A stretch of 36,023 bases of DNA from Pseudomonas sp. SDI (lineage in GTDB: Bacteria > Pseudomonadota > Gammaproteobacteria > Pseudomonadales > Pseudomonadaceae), in assembly GCF_003105155.1 (NCBI RefSeq), contig NZ_QETK01000044.1, forward strand, positions 1 through 36,023, in the 5' to 3' direction. This document shows positions 16,203-25,030 of the stretch, piece after piece. Position 1 is the stretch's first letter, and each line of letters begins with the position of its first letter. A program made the position numbers and the translations under genes. A model generated the notes under the pieces. It had not been told where the DNA came from. It saw only the letters and a program-made list of their open reading frames with translations, and ran no database searches.

Positions 16203-16516
16203 TGCGAGAGGCCACGGATGAAGCGTGCGCAACCGTCTGGGTCGCAGATGGGCCATTTTACCGTAATGGATTTGTCGCCCAGCGGCAGTGCGATCACCAC
16301 CGCTTCATCAGCGTGCCGTTTAGGTATCGGTTGCAGCGGTATAAACGCGGGAAGTGGAGCGTCGGGTTTATCGCGGTAAATGAGCAGCCACTTGCGAATC
16401 ACGTTGGCATTGATGCCGTGGCTGATGGCGACGCTGGAAACTGAGGCACCGGGTTGCAGGCATTCCTGCACGACCTGGGCCTTGAAGAGTTTGGGATAGG
16501 AGCTTCGTTGGGGCAT
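16199..16516 (-). CDS. tnpA: IS66 accessory protein TnpA (Orf1)
   Basis: 105 aa from ATG 16514-16516 (MPQRSSYPKLFKAQVVQECL...). The helix-turn-helix segment is PGASVSSVAISHGINANVIR followed by KWL, as in IS66/IS3 Orf1 proteins. The C-terminal half (IALPLGDKSITVKWP) is intact, unlike the remnant at 8768. The upstream region contains the terminal repeat and the TAGGTGGACACCA sequence shared with that remnant. Confidence 0.88.
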   Translation of the reverse strand: MPQRSSYPKLFKAQVVQECLQPGASVSSVAISHGINANVIRKWLLIYRDKPDAPLPAFIPLQPIPKRHADEAVVIALPLGDKSITVKWPICDPDGCARFIRGLSQ

Positions 16517-16755
16517 GGGAATCCTGGCGATAAGGGTGATCGCGTTCACTTAAAAATAGGTGGACACCATCGTCTTTAATTCGGGATTTCTGAAGGTGTG
16601 TTTGCTGGCCGCTTACGGCAGAACATTTGTTTGCCACGATCGGCGAGTATCAACTCGCAGCGTTGGGCTACCAGACTCTCACCCGCCATTGACGCCATCA
16701 AAGGCGTATGCCAACACGTCGCGCAATCATTGCCAGCGCTTGCTTCAGGGAAGCA

Positions 16756-17253
16756 CTACGACTTGCGTCGCTTGGAAGCGATCAGGGCATAAAAGGCCTC
16801 TTTGCTCGACAGGCCCTCCTTCAGCTTTGCTACCAAAAAATCTGCGTCCTGTGCCGCTGGGTCAAAGCATTCGCGAGCGTACCTGACCAGGTCGAGCCAG
16901 AGCAGCAAGGGTAGTGCTGTGCGTTGGATGTCACGAGACCGATAGCTCAGCCGTTCCAGCAGTGAGGGTTCACGCGCTATCAGCTGCTCGCACAGATTGC
17001 TCAACACCTCAAAGGGCCCATCGGTCATCCCGATCTGAGTGGGGTGGGTGCAGCGCGTGATCGACTGAATCGGCGCCGTTGGGTCAATTTTATGAAGCTC
17101 AGCCAAGCGCTGTGCCTGGACGGCGAACGCTGCGACGCCAATTGTTTCTGCCAGTCGCTCAATGACTTCGAGCTCAGCCAAGTTGTCAGGCCGCAACGCG
17201 ATCACGTCCTGCCCCATGGGGTCTGATGCTCGGTCGTGCAACTGCTTCATCAT
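16756..17253 (-). CDS. Unknown helical protein downstream of the phosphatase
   Basis: 165 aa (164 if the second Met is used) starting at ATG 17251-17253. The product is entirely helical: LAELEVIERLAETIGVAAFA, IAREPSLLERLSYRSRDIQR, LLLWLDLVRYARECFD, and a lysine-rich end KRRKS. No enzyme motif. It lies 61 bp after the PP2C gene on the same strand, so it is probably the last gene of the phosphorylation operon and may be its substrate or an accessory subunit. No family recognised. Confidence 0.6.
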   Translation of the reverse strand: MMKQLHDRASDPMGQDVIALRPDNLAELEVIERLAETIGVAAFAVQAQRLAELHKIDPTAPIQSITRCTHPTQIGMTDGPFEVLSNLCEQLIAREPSLLERLSYRSRDIQRTALPLLLWLDLVRYARECFDPAAQDADFLVAKLKEGLSSKEAFYALIASKRRKS

Positions 17254-17314
17254 GTCTCCCTGGCGATTAACCTTGGGGCTAAGACGCTGAGCAGGCGTGG
17301 CCTACTTCGCGTTC

Positions 17315-18109
17315 CTAGCCTGCTTGTTGGCTATTACTGGTGCAGCTGAGTGACAGAACGCCGATGGAGCAATCGTCGGCCGACTTCGCGGCGAAGATCT
17401 CCCTCAAGTTACGGTTCAGCGCGTCACGCATATCGCTACGCGTTGAGGTATTACTCCAGGCGAACATCCGCCGTAACGCCGCAGAGGCGGGTGTTTTATC
17501 CGACCTCCGGTACAAGCTCTCTGCCGTTCCGTCACTCATGATCACAAATCCAGAACCTTGTGCACAATGACCTCGGTACAACCGAAAGCGATCATGCGCT
17601 GTCGCGTCTGTGACGAAGAACGTGGTGTTCGCGTATTCCCCATTGTCGGGATGCGATAGCACCACGATTTGGCCGTCGTCCTGCAGGTGAATGATGCAGC
17701 CGTCGCCCACGTGGCCTGCCAGGAACCGGCCTTTGGAGTGCGCGACAAAGAGCAACGTGCTAGCTAAGGCCGAAACAGTGCAGTTCCGCTCCGATGCCTG
17801 GCGTTGCAAGGCTGTCAGGCAGTGATCCAGCAGCTCAGCCGTGGCCTGGCTGGGATTCGTTCCGGCAAGCGCCCAGATCTCCTCGAATTGATCCATCAGC
17901 AAGCGCGTGGTCGCTTTTACGACAACCCGAGCGCCATGCTCCGAGTGCGATCTGGAGCCGGCACCATCTGCGAGAGCGACACAGGCAACGTCTCGTTGAG
18001 CGCGGGCCGCAACGTAGTCCTGACAGGGGGCATTGCTTTGCAGGTGCGACCGTCCGGCGATTTGCCCACACGACGTGCGGTAGGAGTAGCTGCGATCCGC
18101 TTCACTCAT
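17315..18109 (-). CDS. PP2C-type serine/threonine phosphatase (TerY-P module)
   Basis: 264 aa with the ordered PP2C motifs that hold two metal ions: Q30-D31 (PCQDYVAAR), D48-G49 (ALADGAGSRSH), G135-D136 (GHVGDGCII), D193-G194 (VIMSDGTAESL) and D245-D246 (SADDCSIGVLSL). It removes phosphate from Ser/Thr, presumably reversing the kinase encoded two genes upstream. It starts 3 bp after the VWA gene stop. No membrane segment. VWA + PP2C + kinase is the TerY-P triad described for Ter-linked stress and defence loci. Confidence 0.88.
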   Translation of the reverse strand: MSEADRSYSYRTSCGQIAGRSHLQSNAPCQDYVAARAQRDVACVALADGAGSRSHSEHGARVVVKATTRLLMDQFEEIWALAGTNPSQATAELLDHCLTALQRQASERNCTVSALASTLLFVAHSKGRFLAGHVGDGCIIHLQDDGQIVVLSHPDNGEYANTTFFVTDATAHDRFRLYRGHCAQGSGFVIMSDGTAESLYRRSDKTPASAALRRMFAWSNTSTRSDMRDALNRNLREIFAAKSADDCSIGVLSLSCTSNSQQAG

Positions 18110-18112
18110 GAG

Positions 18113-18787
18113 TTACGCCTGACCCCAAGCTTCGATACCGGCTAGATCCAACGGCACCGTTTCACCAGGAGTCGACTGCGACACGCGCGATACGCTGCGG
18201 CTGAGCCACAGGAAGAATTCTTTGAAGTTCAGTCCCTTCAGGCGCAGGGGTGGGCGGCCAGGCGAGAGCAGGGCGAGGGTGTCCATATTGGCGGCGGCGC
18301 CGATCGCAATCGGGAACACCGACAGTTTTCGGGTCTCGCACAGCTTTCGGACGCGTTCACTTGCACGGCTGATGTCGTCGGTGGGCTCACCGTCGGTCAT
18401 GATCACCATCCAGGGTTGGTAGTAGTCGACACCCGCTCGCTGATAGTCGCCTTTGCGAACCTCCAGCAGATCCAGTGCAAGGTTTACACCCTGGCCCATG
18501 GCGGTCGTTCCCTCTGCTATCAATGCAGGCACGTCCTGGCGTTCGATTGACATGAAGTCGACCGTCCTTTGCGCCTGACTGCCGAAGGTAACGATGCTGA
18601 TTTCAGCGGCGTACTGAGCAATCTCGTCATCACGGATTGCTTCGTAGAACATTTGTACTCCAGCCTGGAGTTCTCGAATGGGTTCGCCGCTCATGGAGCC
18701 GCTGACGTCCAGCACCAGGCAGATGGGTACCCTTGCGGTTGGGTTATCTACCAGGTCTTCCTGGCTGAGGATGTATTCTTCCTTCAT
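18113..18787 (-). CDS. TerY-like von Willebrand factor A protein
   Basis: 224 aa with a complete MIDAS metal site: D27-x-S29-x-S31 (LVLDVSGSMSG), T94/T95 (AEGTTAMGQG) and D132 (MTDGEPTDD). This matches TerY proteins, which are thought to be metal-dependent adaptors or switch proteins in phosphorylation triads. No signal peptide, so cytoplasmic. It is 33 bp downstream of the kinase gene and 3 bp upstream of the phosphatase gene, giving tight coupling. Confidence 0.85.
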   Translation of the reverse strand: MKEEYILSQEDLVDNPTARVPICLVLDVSGSMSGEPIRELQAGVQMFYEAIRDDEIAQYAAEISIVTFGSQAQRTVDFMSIERQDVPALIAEGTTAMGQGVNLALDLLEVRKGDYQRAGVDYYQPWMVIMTDGEPTDDISRASERVRKLCETRKLSVFPIAIGAAANMDTLALLSPGRPPLRLKGLNFKEFFLWLSRSVSRVSQSTPGETVPLDLAGIEAWGQA

Positions 18788-18820
18788 GGTCGATCTCTCA
18801 GTTGCATGGTCATCGAAAAA

Positions 18821-20788
18821 TCAGTCGAAGATTGCGCGCCAGAGTTTGCTGAGCAATTCAGCAACCTTGGACTGTTGTCTGGGGCGTTGCGGTACCGATC
18901 GCTGTGCATGTATTGGCTGCGGGCGGGTCGGTTGTGCTGCATGCGGCTGCGTCGTGGCTGCTCTGCTGGGTTGCGGCTGCTGGTTCACAGGCTTTGGCGG
19001 TGACGGGCGTACTGGCGCTGTCTGGACTGGCTGCGCGGCCCTCGGGCGTGGAGCGCTTACCGGCCGAGCGCTCTGCGCTGGTGGGGCGGGTCTTCCCTGA
19101 TTCTGCTGTTCCGCTTGTAAGCCTTCTTTATAGCTTTCCTCAGCCATGCGTTTCAGTCGGTATTGCTTGTGACAGTCCTGGCACCACACCTTGCGGCCCT
19201 TGCTCGCCTGAATCTGAACATTCTTCTTCGAGGTGGTGATCTTCTTCGAGCATTTCCCGCACGCGACCTCCACCGGATCCCTGATCATGAAGAACGAGGT
19301 TGGGAAGATTTCGTTAGCTAGATATCCCTTTTTTACAGAGAAGCGGTAGCGGGATAGCAGGTCGATCCACTGCTCAATGGAGACCCTGTCATTCTGTCGG
19401 AAGGTGCGGTGAAACGCTTCGCGGACGTCTTTTTTCAGGTGATTCCAAATGATCTCCCAGGATCCCCTAGGAGCGTTATCTCCGGTGTGGTTGTCCTTGT
19501 CGCTGAAGTCGCGATAGGGAAACTTCATCGCCTTGATGTTATCCGAGGGTGACCCGCCGCCTTGCTGCGAGTACGGCGGTTTGCCGGGTAGCAGAATCAT
19601 GAACAGCATGGTTGCCACCGCGAAAAGCTCATGGCTTCGAGTGCGCAGGAAGCTTTCGTAGGCAACACCCTGGATCTCGGGCGCAGTGAAATTCACAGTA
19701 CCCACCGGACAGGGAAAGCCCTCGATCTGGAAGCTGTCTGTATCAACCAACCAGAGCTTGCTGCTGTCCTGGGTGACCAGAAGGTTCATCGGGTTGATGT
19801 CCCCCACCAGAATGTTCAGGCTGTGCAGGAAGCGTAGGTGTTCAAGGAAGGCAAGGCAGAGATTGAGCAGGTCAATACGCCCCCAGGTCGGGTACGACTT
19901 TTCGAGGACAGGTTTGACGAACATCGAGACCTGCATCGTTTTACCTTGAGCCTTCGGCATGAGGTAGCCGACGAACTCGGCGTGTCGGTTGAACAGAAGA
20001 TCAGTGGGCCAGCAGATGCCCTCGCGGTTGATCTTGCGCGACACCATCAACTCAATCTTCTGACGTTTGAGCCGGGTCATCTTTCCCTTGTGGTAGATCT
20101 TGCACACCAGGGAGGGGGTATCGGTTTCGTAAATGACTCCTTCACCGCCTTCGCTGATCTTTTTGCCCAACACCATCCGTTTTCCACCGGGTGTGACAAC
20201 GGCGTCGTTTGAGCCGGGGAGCATTTTGACGTCGACGTTTACGTCGGCAGTGCTCATGGGGGTGCGGTGCTCGGCAAACGGCTTGAGCGGGCCAGGGCTT
20301 GGCCGTAGCGTTTGGGATTGAGGGGGCGTTGATGCTTGAGTTTGAGGCGGCCATTTGTGACAGGCCACGTCGGCAGCCTCCGCCTGGCCCTTGAAGTGAT
20401 CATCGCAGGTGACCACGGCCATCCCGTAGTCGCGGGCCACTTCAATCAGCTGGGCGTTCATGCCCTGTGCGGTGAACACCTGGCGCTTCAAGATGAACGC
20501 AGAATCATCATCGAATCGAAACTTGGCCAGCAAATCACCTGAGAGGATGGGCTCGCCAGTGGGGAAGGAAGCGATACCTTTCGCATGACCGCCCTCAATC
20601 TGCGATAGGACGCGCTCGGCGTTCTGTCCTTGAACGGTAGGCTTGCCTCTATGCTCGATGAGCGTCGTCATCACCTGAGCCAGGAGCACGGGCAGATTAT
20701 TCTTGACGCGAATTTTCGTGATGATGTCTGGGTAGGCGAGGAGCACTCCCGCGTCGATCAGCACTTTTCGAATTTGTCGTTCCTTCAT
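18821..20788 (-). CDS. Multidomain kinase: PIN-like domain + Ser/Thr kinase + zinc ribbon
   Basis: 655 aa. Residues 1-145 resemble a PIN-like nuclease fold: VLIDAGVLLAYPDII with D12, FRFDDDSAFIL (D93-95) and GMAVVTCDDHFKGQA (D129/D130), the spaced acidic residues of PIN active sites. A Pro/Gln-rich linker leads to a kinase domain (about 205-480): glycine loop ISEGGEGVIY, K230 in LVCKIYHKG, catalytic VGDINPMNLLV (D330) and a DFG-equivalent VDTDS. This is the TerY-P type kinase. A zinc ribbon (C510/C513/C536/C539) and a Pro/Gln-rich tail follow. The start is ATG 20786-20788. It leads the operon with VWA and PP2C genes. Coupling of a PIN-like domain to this kinase class is noteworthy. Confidence 0.8.
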   Translation of the reverse strand: MKERQIRKVLIDAGVLLAYPDIITKIRVKNNLPVLLAQVMTTLIEHRGKPTVQGQNAERVLSQIEGGHAKGIASFPTGEPILSGDLLAKFRFDDDSAFILKRQVFTAQGMNAQLIEVARDYGMAVVTCDDHFKGQAEAADVACHKWPPQTQASTPPQSQTLRPSPGPLKPFAEHRTPMSTADVNVDVKMLPGSNDAVVTPGGKRMVLGKKISEGGEGVIYETDTPSLVCKIYHKGKMTRLKRQKIELMVSRKINREGICWPTDLLFNRHAEFVGYLMPKAQGKTMQVSMFVKPVLEKSYPTWGRIDLLNLCLAFLEHLRFLHSLNILVGDINPMNLLVTQDSSKLWLVDTDSFQIEGFPCPVGTVNFTAPEIQGVAYESFLRTRSHELFAVATMLFMILLPGKPPYSQQGGGSPSDNIKAMKFPYRDFSDKDNHTGDNAPRGSWEIIWNHLKKDVREAFHRTFRQNDRVSIEQWIDLLSRYRFSVKKGYLANEIFPTSFFMIRDPVEVACGKCSKKITTSKKNVQIQASKGRKVWCQDCHKQYRLKRMAEESYKEGLQAEQQNQGRPAPPAQSARPVSAPRPRAAQPVQTAPVRPSPPKPVNQQPQPSRAATTQPHAAQPTRPQPIHAQRSVPQRPRQQSKVAELLSKLWRAIFD

Positions 20789-21194
20789 GGGCTCGGGGCG
20801 TTGCGCGATTCCATACGATTGGGTCGCCCGAGCTTACAACGAAAGCCCTTCCCCGATTGGCTGTCCCGCGCGGGGATGGCTCTTGGCCACCGATGGATCA
20901 GGATTTTTGTGATGGGCATCACGTTTTTTATTCTGCGGCCAGGGCGCTTTTTGGCTGGAACAGCGATGAGGCGTGGCTGGTGATTGGTAATTCGTCGGCT
21001 GTCAGGATGCTCATCATTTCTGTGAGGAGGAGCGAAGCCGTGGTACACCGGCCAGTAGCCACTGGCTCTAGGAGGAAGATTAGGGCAGCAAGCAGCCGTA
21101 GACACGGCTCACCCCCTTAGAGTCCTTTGGCTCAACTTTTATGGTTTACACTAGGCCAATCGTCTACATCATGATCATTGTTTGAGGAAGCTTC
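20789..21194. promoter_or_regulatory. 406-bp divergent intergenic region
   Basis: It lies between the kinase operon (minus) and the mvaT-like gene (plus), so it must hold both promoters. No single box can be called firmly. A GAGGAAG ribosome site is at 21184-21190 for the mvaT-like gene. A 106-codon minus-strand frame (20785-21105) abuts the kinase start, but its Pro/Arg-rich composition looks non-coding. Confidence 0.4.
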
Positions 21195-21556
21195 ATGTCT
21201 CGTTTGGCAGAATTTCGTGAACTGGAAAAAAGCTGGCCTCGCAGTTGGCAGAGCTTGAACTGCTCAAGGGCAGCAGTGAGCTAAAAAAAGAAATTGAATT
21301 CGAAACCCAGCTGCGTCACTTGCTCACGGAGTATGGCTTCAGTCTCAAAGACATCATCAATGTTTTGGATCCTCAGCGCGTGCGTCGCGCACCTGCGGTG
21401 GTCGAGAAAGCTCCGCGTCGGACTCGGCAGCTCAAGGTTTATAAGAACCCGCACAACGGTGAGCGGATCGAAACCAAAGGCGGTAACCATCGGTTGTTGA
21501 AAGAGTGGAAAGCTGAGCATGGTGCTGACGTCGTAGAAAGCTGGTTGGCGAACTGA
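21195..21556 (+). pseudogene. MvaT/MvaU-type H-NS-like gene with a -1 frameshift
   Basis: Two frames together encode one MvaT-like protein. From ATG 21195 the first codons give MSRLAEFRELEK. The continuation in another frame is LASQLAELELLKGSSELKKE, leading to the C-terminal DNA-binding part (LKVYKNPHNGERIETKGGNH). The break lies in a run of six A after GAACTGG; seven A would restore a continuous protein of about 120 aa. MvaT proteins coat AT-rich foreign DNA and silence it in Pseudomonas. The loss could be real, an assembly error, or bypassed by slippage. A terminator hairpin follows the stop. Confidence 0.85.
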
Positions 21557-21563
21557 TCGACCC

Positions 21564-21590
21564 GGGAGCCGCCGTTTAGGCGGTTCCCGC
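21564..21590 (+). terminator. Hairpin after the mvaT-like gene
   Basis: GGGAGCCGCC (21564-21573), loop GTTTA, GGCGGTTCCC (21579-21588), a 10-bp stem with one G-T pair. It lies 8 bp beyond the mvaT-like stop and between two convergent genes, so it could serve both. The T-tract is weak (GCTTCG). Confidence 0.6.
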
Positions 21591-21599
21591 TTCGATGGG

Positions 21600-22715
21600 T
21601 TAAAGCCGCATATCTATAAGTTCTTCCGTCAGGCTCATGCACTCGGCTGCTGCGGGAGAGTGAGGGGCAATATCTAGCAGTGAATGGAAGTAGCAATAAC
21701 CCTCCCAGATCGACTTCTCTTCATTGAAATTATCGATCACCACATCGTGAGCTGAGGTCAGTCTAACGCTCAGGGGCGGAATGGGCAGTTCCATGATTTT
21801 TCTGAAGATGCATTCCCGATACCGATAGCGTTGGTACCGCTCGTTTCTAAGTTTTTCGAAGACTTCTGGTGAGATGTCCTTGCGGTCGCCCAGGAACTCC
21901 ACGAGCTCACGGCTTTGTCCTCCAATGTCGTAGCGCGTCAACAAGCTGAAAATTTTTGGCAGTTTCTTTCTGGACGGTTCGCCTTTCAGTCGATCTATAA
22001 ACCGTCGAGCAGCCCTTACCGAGAGTACGCAATAACTGTCGACGATTACGGCAATGATGTCGCAGTTGTCCTTGAGCAGCTTGAAGTCGTACTTCACGTC
22101 GAGCAACAGATAGTCGTACTTCTGCTTCAGGTTATCCAGCGTGTGAACGGATTGCTGTTTTCGCTTCAGGGTATCGATATCTTCTCGCAGGTAAAGATGG
22201 GCGATCTCCTTGTCAGGGCAAGCTTCCAGGTCTCGGTCGATCTTCTTGGCAAGGTTCTTCGCTTCAGAGGGGTGGATCACGACATCCCGAAGGTCGTAGA
22301 TGTCCACGGCGCTCACCAGGCTGTTGGCCTCAGGCCCCTCTCCAGCGCTGACCATCGAACGATAGACCGCGTCGTCAGTGATGATTGCCACCCGCATGCC
22401 CTTGAAGGCCAGGCACGCTGCCACGTTAACCGTGATGGGCGACTTGCCAACACCTCCCTTCGAGCTGGTGATGCTGATCACGTGCGACCTGCGATGGGGG
22501 TCTAGGTACTCGCGTAGATCGTTGGGGATGGGGATGCCCGCGCGCAAGAAGAACAAACGCAGCGCAGCGGGAGATGGCTTGCGCTTGGAGGGGGCGTCAC
22601 TCTCCCAGGCTCGCCATGCCCGCCACGTGACTGAGGCCCACTTCGCAGCCTGGTTTACGTTGAGCTTACGATCCAGCCGAGCTTTCCTGAGCTGGCCGGC
22701 CACTGAATGTCCCAT
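21600..22715 (-). CDS. ParA-like ATPase with N-terminal helix-turn-helix
   Basis: 371 aa from ATG 22713-22715 (MGHSVAGQLRKARLDRKLNV...), chosen because GAGGG lies seven bases upstream. Residues about 5-40 form an XRE-like HTH (LNVNQAAKWASVTWRAWRAW). A ParA/MinD-type P-loop follows: KGGVGKSPITVNVAACL (86-102) with the deviant lysine signature, although the usual T-T after GK is S-P. The Walker B-like strand is YLLLDVKYDF. ParA-type ATPases segregate DNA or position complexes; the HTH suggests it binds DNA itself. There is no ParB partner nearby. It could help maintain or regulate the island. Confidence 0.8.
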   Translation of the reverse strand: MGHSVAGQLRKARLDRKLNVNQAAKWASVTWRAWRAWESDAPSKRKPSPAALRLFFLRAGIPIPNDLREYLDPHRRSHVISITSSKGGVGKSPITVNVAACLAFKGMRVAIITDDAVYRSMVSAGEGPEANSLVSAVDIYDLRDVVIHPSEAKNLAKKIDRDLEACPDKEIAHLYLREDIDTLKRKQQSVHTLDNLKQKYDYLLLDVKYDFKLLKDNCDIIAVIVDSYCVLSVRAARRFIDRLKGEPSRKKLPKIFSLLTRYDIGGQSRELVEFLGDRKDISPEVFEKLRNERYQRYRYRECIFRKIMELPIPPLSVRLTSAHDVVIDNFNEEKSIWEGYCYFHSLLDIAPHSPAAAECMSLTEELIDMRL

Positions 22716-22906
22716 GGTGCAACCCTCTTTCGTCATGAAGTGGGTTTAGCGTAGTGGGCTATATCCGATCAAAAAAGTAGGCACAGCGCTCCGGGGCCAG
22801 CGATCTGCTGACCCTGAAGCGACTTGCTTGAGTGTTGCGCTCGAAGCCTTGGCGAAGGCTCCCAGCGTGGTAGGAACAGGTAGGTATCGCGGTCACGTGA
22901 CTGGCA

Positions 22907-25030
22907 TCATTCGCCAACAGGATCGGTGTCGCCGCCTGGAGTGATTGCCTTATCGCCCAGTTTGATGAGTTTGAAATCCACGTTGTGGGTGGACTCGCGG
23001 TAGGTTGATTCGCTGTCGTCGAAAGACGCCGCAACGATGCTCTGAAGGTCTTTGGCTGCCGCGAGCTTCATGAACAGGGCTTGCTGGCTTTTAGTCGCCA
23101 TGGAGTGCTGCCCAGGTTCATCCAGAAGAAGAAAACCTGGATGGTTACCGTTCACCGTTGGGTGCGAAGAGGTTTCGTACAAGGTGAAGATGTAACTCCA
23201 TATCAGGCGGACAAAGTCGCTTGCGCTCGATTCCTGGGCGATGTTGCTGCTGTCTCGTGACGAACGCTCCTCGGAGGCTTGTTTGATCTCGCTGAAATCT
23301 TTTTGATAAATCTCTCTGAGTTCTATCTTGGCCAGTTCTGGCAAGAGATTATCTGTGTTGAAGATGATGTCTTTGACAGGTGCGCTGTGGTAGTCGAATG
23401 CGCCTACGTTGGATCTGAACAGCTTCGCAAACAGATCGTATTTTTTCTGGTCTGTCTCGGAGTAATGTTCTTTGGGCAGGTCGGCACGGGCTTTCTGGTT
23501 TAGATCGACCTCAATGGCGAGGGCTTCCAGCTTTTCCAGGCGCTCCCGGTTGCGCTGAGAAAACATCGAGGCCTCCTCGATGTCCATCTCCATTTGTAGC
23601 TGCTGACGTAGATTAGCTTTCGAGACTGTTGAGGTCGTCGTAATGTCGGTTCTCAGCGCGCGCAGCCTGGATTTGGATTCGGAGATGCGCCGTGTTAGAT
23701 CCTCACTGGTGACAGTGGTTTCTCTCATGGATAAGGCGATGGAGGCACTGTCGCGCTCCAGCATTCGGATCTGTGACTGCAGGTAGTCAATGTTGGTCTT
23801 GATGTCCATATGGGGCGTGTGCTCATGGAGGTCAGTCAGGGAGTGACCTACATCCTGGTGACACGCCGGGCAGACATCCTTGGCAATGCTCAGATCCAAC
23901 GATGCGCCGAAGTTGATGAGTTTTTGCGCAGCTTTGTTTTTAATGAGTTCGTCTTGGGCTTGCTTCAGGTGAACAGTGTTAGCGCTGCGTGAAGCCCGGT
24001 GCAGGGTGAGTTCGCCCAGAGTCGCCTCATACGCAGCGGTCAATCTCAGCAGCCTTTCGGTCTCCGCCTCAATCTGCTTGAGCGTGGCTTCAGGAGTTGC
24101 ATCCTTCCATTTCGTTTCTTCTTGCTGAAGTCTCAGCAGAGCTTGGAATTGGCTGTTTTTATACTCATCCAGGCTCATTGGGCCTTGAGCCGTACGCTTG
24201 AGGTAGCTCACTTCACTGGCGTGGAACACCGCCGTAGGCGCCGGGGGTAGACTCACCACTTGGATCGAGTTTTTCAGCGCATCATTTGAAAGCGCCTTGG
24301 TTATGTCAAGCCAGGCAGTGTTGAGCTGGACAGATTCGTGGTCAAGCCTCGCGCGTTTCGCATCCAGTTCGAATACGTTGGTGCCGACGAGGTAGTCCAC
24401 AATTTTGATGCGGGCGTCACGGACGCCGAAATAGGGCAGGTTGGCAATGTAATCCGTCCACCCCCGTTTCTGCTCAATGGCCAGCGCAGCAAAGACGTAC
24501 TGCAGATAGAGCTTTGTCTGTGTGCCACTCTTGTGCGGTACCTGAGGCAGGTCAAGGCCGAGGAATTTTTCCAGGTAGGTGTAGTAGCCTTCCTCGATCT
24601 GTGCGCTGCCACCGTCGTGCAGGTAGCGGTAGAGCGGTTCGGCCTGTTCGCCTTTGGTCAGCACCGCGCACTCTTGGATCTCGACAAGTCGCGGATCGAC
24701 CTTTTCTTCCCTGATTTTGCGAGTCACGGTAATGGTTTTACCGTTCGACTCTAGTTCCATCATGACGAGAGAGCGGGTGATGAAGCACTTTCGCCCGCCA
24801 TACTCGACATAGTCTTTCAAGACGTAGGTCAGGGCTTTGTCGTTCTGGGCACCGAGCAGCTGCTCCATGCCCAGTGCATAGAGGATGCTATGGACAATGG
24901 TACTTTTACCGGCTGAGTTACGCCCGCGAATGATGTTCAGGTTGCGCTTGAAATAGGTCAGAAAGCCAAACGGGCCTTCGTTGGTATCAATTGAGATCTT
25001 GATCGATTTGATGAACACGGTTATTCCCAT
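22907..25030 (-). CDS. SMC/Rad50-like ATPase (ABC-3C system)
   Basis: 707 aa. Walker A is GRNSAGKST (36-44), a long helical arm runs from about 220 to 590 with a Rad50-type CPAC hook (C387, C390), a signature-like SSASDFVRLIWSY is at 601-613, and Walker B is GFLLLDEPGQ (D637, E638). Rad50-like ATPases hold and process DNA ends. The gene overlaps the middle-component gene by 10 bp (start ATG 25028-25030). This operon order, effector, small middle component, ABC ATPase, is that of ABC-three-component conflict systems. It stands alone as the only ATPase of this operon. Confidence 0.85.
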   Translation of the reverse strand: MGITVFIKSIKISIDTNEGPFGFLTYFKRNLNIIRGRNSAGKSTIVHSILYALGMEQLLGAQNDKALTYVLKDYVEYGGRKCFITRSLVMMELESNGKTITVTRKIREEKVDPRLVEIQECAVLTKGEQAEPLYRYLHDGGSAQIEEGYYTYLEKFLGLDLPQVPHKSGTQTKLYLQYVFAALAIEQKRGWTDYIANLPYFGVRDARIKIVDYLVGTNVFELDAKRARLDHESVQLNTAWLDITKALSNDALKNSIQVVSLPPAPTAVFHASEVSYLKRTAQGPMSLDEYKNSQFQALLRLQQEETKWKDATPEATLKQIEAETERLLRLTAAYEATLGELTLHRASRSANTVHLKQAQDELIKNKAAQKLINFGASLDLSIAKDVCPACHQDVGHSLTDLHEHTPHMDIKTNIDYLQSQIRMLERDSASIALSMRETTVTSEDLTRRISESKSRLRALRTDITTTSTVSKANLRQQLQMEMDIEEASMFSQRNRERLEKLEALAIEVDLNQKARADLPKEHYSETDQKKYDLFAKLFRSNVGAFDYHSAPVKDIIFNTDNLLPELAKIELREIYQKDFSEIKQASEERSSRDSSNIAQESSASDFVRLIWSYIFTLYETSSHPTVNGNHPGFLLLDEPGQHSMATKSQQALFMKLAAAKDLQSIVAASFDDSESTYRESTHNVDFKLIKLGDKAITPGGDTDPVGE

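Larger units (their letters stand above)
14375..16616 (-). mobile_element. IS66-family element lacking its tnpC-side end
   Basis: Order on the minus strand is tnpA (16516-16199), tnpB (16202-15867), tnpC (15817-). The tnpA-side terminus is at 16616, reading GTAAGCGGCCAGCAAACAC inward. The opposite terminus is missing: coding similarity to IS66 tnpC stops abruptly near 14375 after NNGHDPYAY, and the sequence beyond belongs to the upstream region of the DUF3800 gene. The copy is therefore unlikely to move by itself. The remnant at 8768-9081 is a second relic of the same family in the same orientation. Confidence 0.85.

Noticed and set aside
20785..21105. 106-codon minus-strand frame ending at the kinase start
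   Set aside because: Pro/Arg-rich composition, no ribosome site, and the overlap with the kinase start is probably chance.
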